Positions 5,950 through 6,496 of a stretch of DNA of 6,496 bases are shown piece after piece. The DNA is from Syntrophaceae bacterium. GTDB lineage: Bacteria > Desulfobacterota > Desulfomonilia > Desulfomonilales > Desulfomonilaceae. Position 1 is the first letter of the stretch. Each line of letters opens with the position of its first letter. A program made the position numbers and the translations under genes. Under the pieces are notes generated by a model. It saw only the letters and a list, made by a program, of their open reading frames with translations. It was not told where the DNA came from and did no database searches. The DNA is taken from positions 1-6,496 of the forward strand of contig JACWAG010000248.1 in assembly GCA_014874425.1 (NCBI GenBank). The letters run 5' to 3'.

Positions 5950-6496
5950 CTTTCAAGATCCCCCTTTTTTCCAGTTCTTCCGCTACATACCCCAGGTCTA
6001 GTTCCATTAATCTTTCTCTTGTAGGTATGCCGTCCATATTCCATCCCTTAAATTTGTAATATGTAGACAAAAGTTGTTCTTCAAGTTCAGGGAATCTCCT
6101 TTTCCAGTGGTCTTCAGGGGGCTTTTCGTCGGATCTCCTCATACCTCTCAGGTTGTTGAAAGCACGGTGAAGATTCCTGCTCCTGTTGACGATCTTTTTT
6201 AATCCAGCTTCATCCAGGTCCATCCCCGTCGCTGCCGAGATAAGTAATGGGTAGTTGTGTATATGATATGGAGGCTTCAGACAAAATGACGCCATCCCGG
6301 CGCATAATCCCAGAGCGTCATCAATGTTGTGCAGCATCTCCATCCAATCAACAATTTCGCTGGCCATATCAGGAGTAGGGAAATATGGTATCGCTTTATC
6401 TCCTCTAGGTTCCCATTCGACTACGAATTGTTTAAACCTATCGTCCGGGACCTGGGGCCAATCTTTCACAAAAGTTTCTCTCTGTTCTTTCGTGGG
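5936..6496 (-). CDS. bamB: C-terminal part of a tungsten-type aldehyde:ferredoxin oxidoreductase-family protein, BamB-like (5' end beyond window)
   Basis: Partial gene: the frame is open to the right edge, leaving 186 residues and a TAA stop at 5936-5938. Family members are usually some 600-700 residues, so only the C-terminal third or less is present. The sequence D-A-L-G-L-C at visible residues 60-65 matches the D-x-x-G-L-C motif with which AOR-family enzymes bind the [4Fe-4S] cluster and the W-bis-pterin. The later G-x-x-x-D block, the N-L-x-R-A-F-N segment and the terminal GIPTRERLMELDL stretch are typical of the AOR C-terminal domain. The H-W-K-R-R-F-P-E-L region and the tight linkage to a BamC-like gene point to BamB, the tungsten active-site subunit of class II benzoyl-CoA reductase. 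BamB reduces benzoyl-CoA to a cyclic dienoyl-CoA in the cytoplasm. BamB paralogues with other substrates exist, and the catalytic domain is not visible, so the substrate is unproven. Its end overlaps the next start by 14 bases, which suggests translational coupling. Confidence 0.8.
   Translation of the reverse strand, partial: PTKEQRETFVKDWPQVPDDRFKQFVVEWEPRGDKAIPYFPTPDMASEIVDWMEMLHNIDDALGLCAGMASFCLKPPYHIHNYPLLISAATGMDLDEAGLKKIVNRSRNLHRAFNNLRGMRRSDEKPPEDHWKRRFPELEEQLLSTYYKFKGWNMDGIPTRERLMELDLGYVAEELEKRGILKVGQN
5960..5970 (-). promoter_or_regulatory. Ribosome binding site for the TTG start of the BamC-like gene
   Basis: The minus strand reads AAAAAAGGGGG here, followed by a 10-base spacer and then the TTG at 5949-5947. 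It lies inside the end of the upstream AOR-family gene. No ATG is available early in the BamC-like frame, so this purine-rich tract decides the start. Confidence 0.5.

Overview
All genes in this window lie on the minus strand, so the biology reads from the right edge (6496) to the left edge (1). Five junctions separate six genes, with gaps or overlaps between about -14 and +81 bases and no convincing terminator, so the set looks like one operon or part of one. The window suggests a strict anaerobe that breaks down aromatic compounds. The upstream pair resembles the BamB/BamC subunits of class II (tungsten) benzoyl-CoA reductase, known from Geobacter, Syntrophus and some sulfate reducers and fermenters. 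A Desulfobacterota-like host is my best guess, but nothing here fixes the taxon.

Region by region, in the direction of transcription: (1) 6496-5936 is the C-terminal part of an aldehyde:ferredoxin oxidoreductase-family (BamB-like) protein. (2) 5949-5404 is a 12-cysteine ferredoxin-type subunit (BamC-like). (3) 5363-4671 and (4) 4683-3892 are two tandemly duplicated metallo-beta-lactamase-fold hydrolases, about 79% identical, with overlapping ends. (5) 3840-421 is a 1139-residue protein that joins a complete DMSO-reductase-family molybdopterin oxidoreductase to a complete group I (NifS/IscS-like) cysteine desulfurase. (6) 340-1 is the start of an EgtD-type histidine N-alpha-methyltransferase, cut by the left edge.

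The most interesting object is the molybdoenzyme-desulfurase fusion. Both halves keep their key residues: four cluster cysteines and a candidate Mo-ligand cysteine in the first half, and the PLP lysine and persulfide cysteine in the second. One reading is sulfur delivery in cis to the Mo/W cofactor, a job normally done by a separate IscS plus FdhD. Another is a redox/sulfur-transfer enzyme working with the EgtD-like methyltransferase in an anaerobic sulfur-histidine (ergothioneine-like) pathway. Both are inference.

The fusion gene is richer in G+C (about 53-60% in the lines I counted) than the genes upstream of it (about 37-48%), which may mark a module boundary near position 3890. Three of the five visible starts are non-ATG (TTG, GTG, TTG), each with a purine-rich ribosome binding site. 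There is no gene-free stretch longer than 81 bases. I see no RNA gene, CRISPR array, insertion sequence or attachment site.
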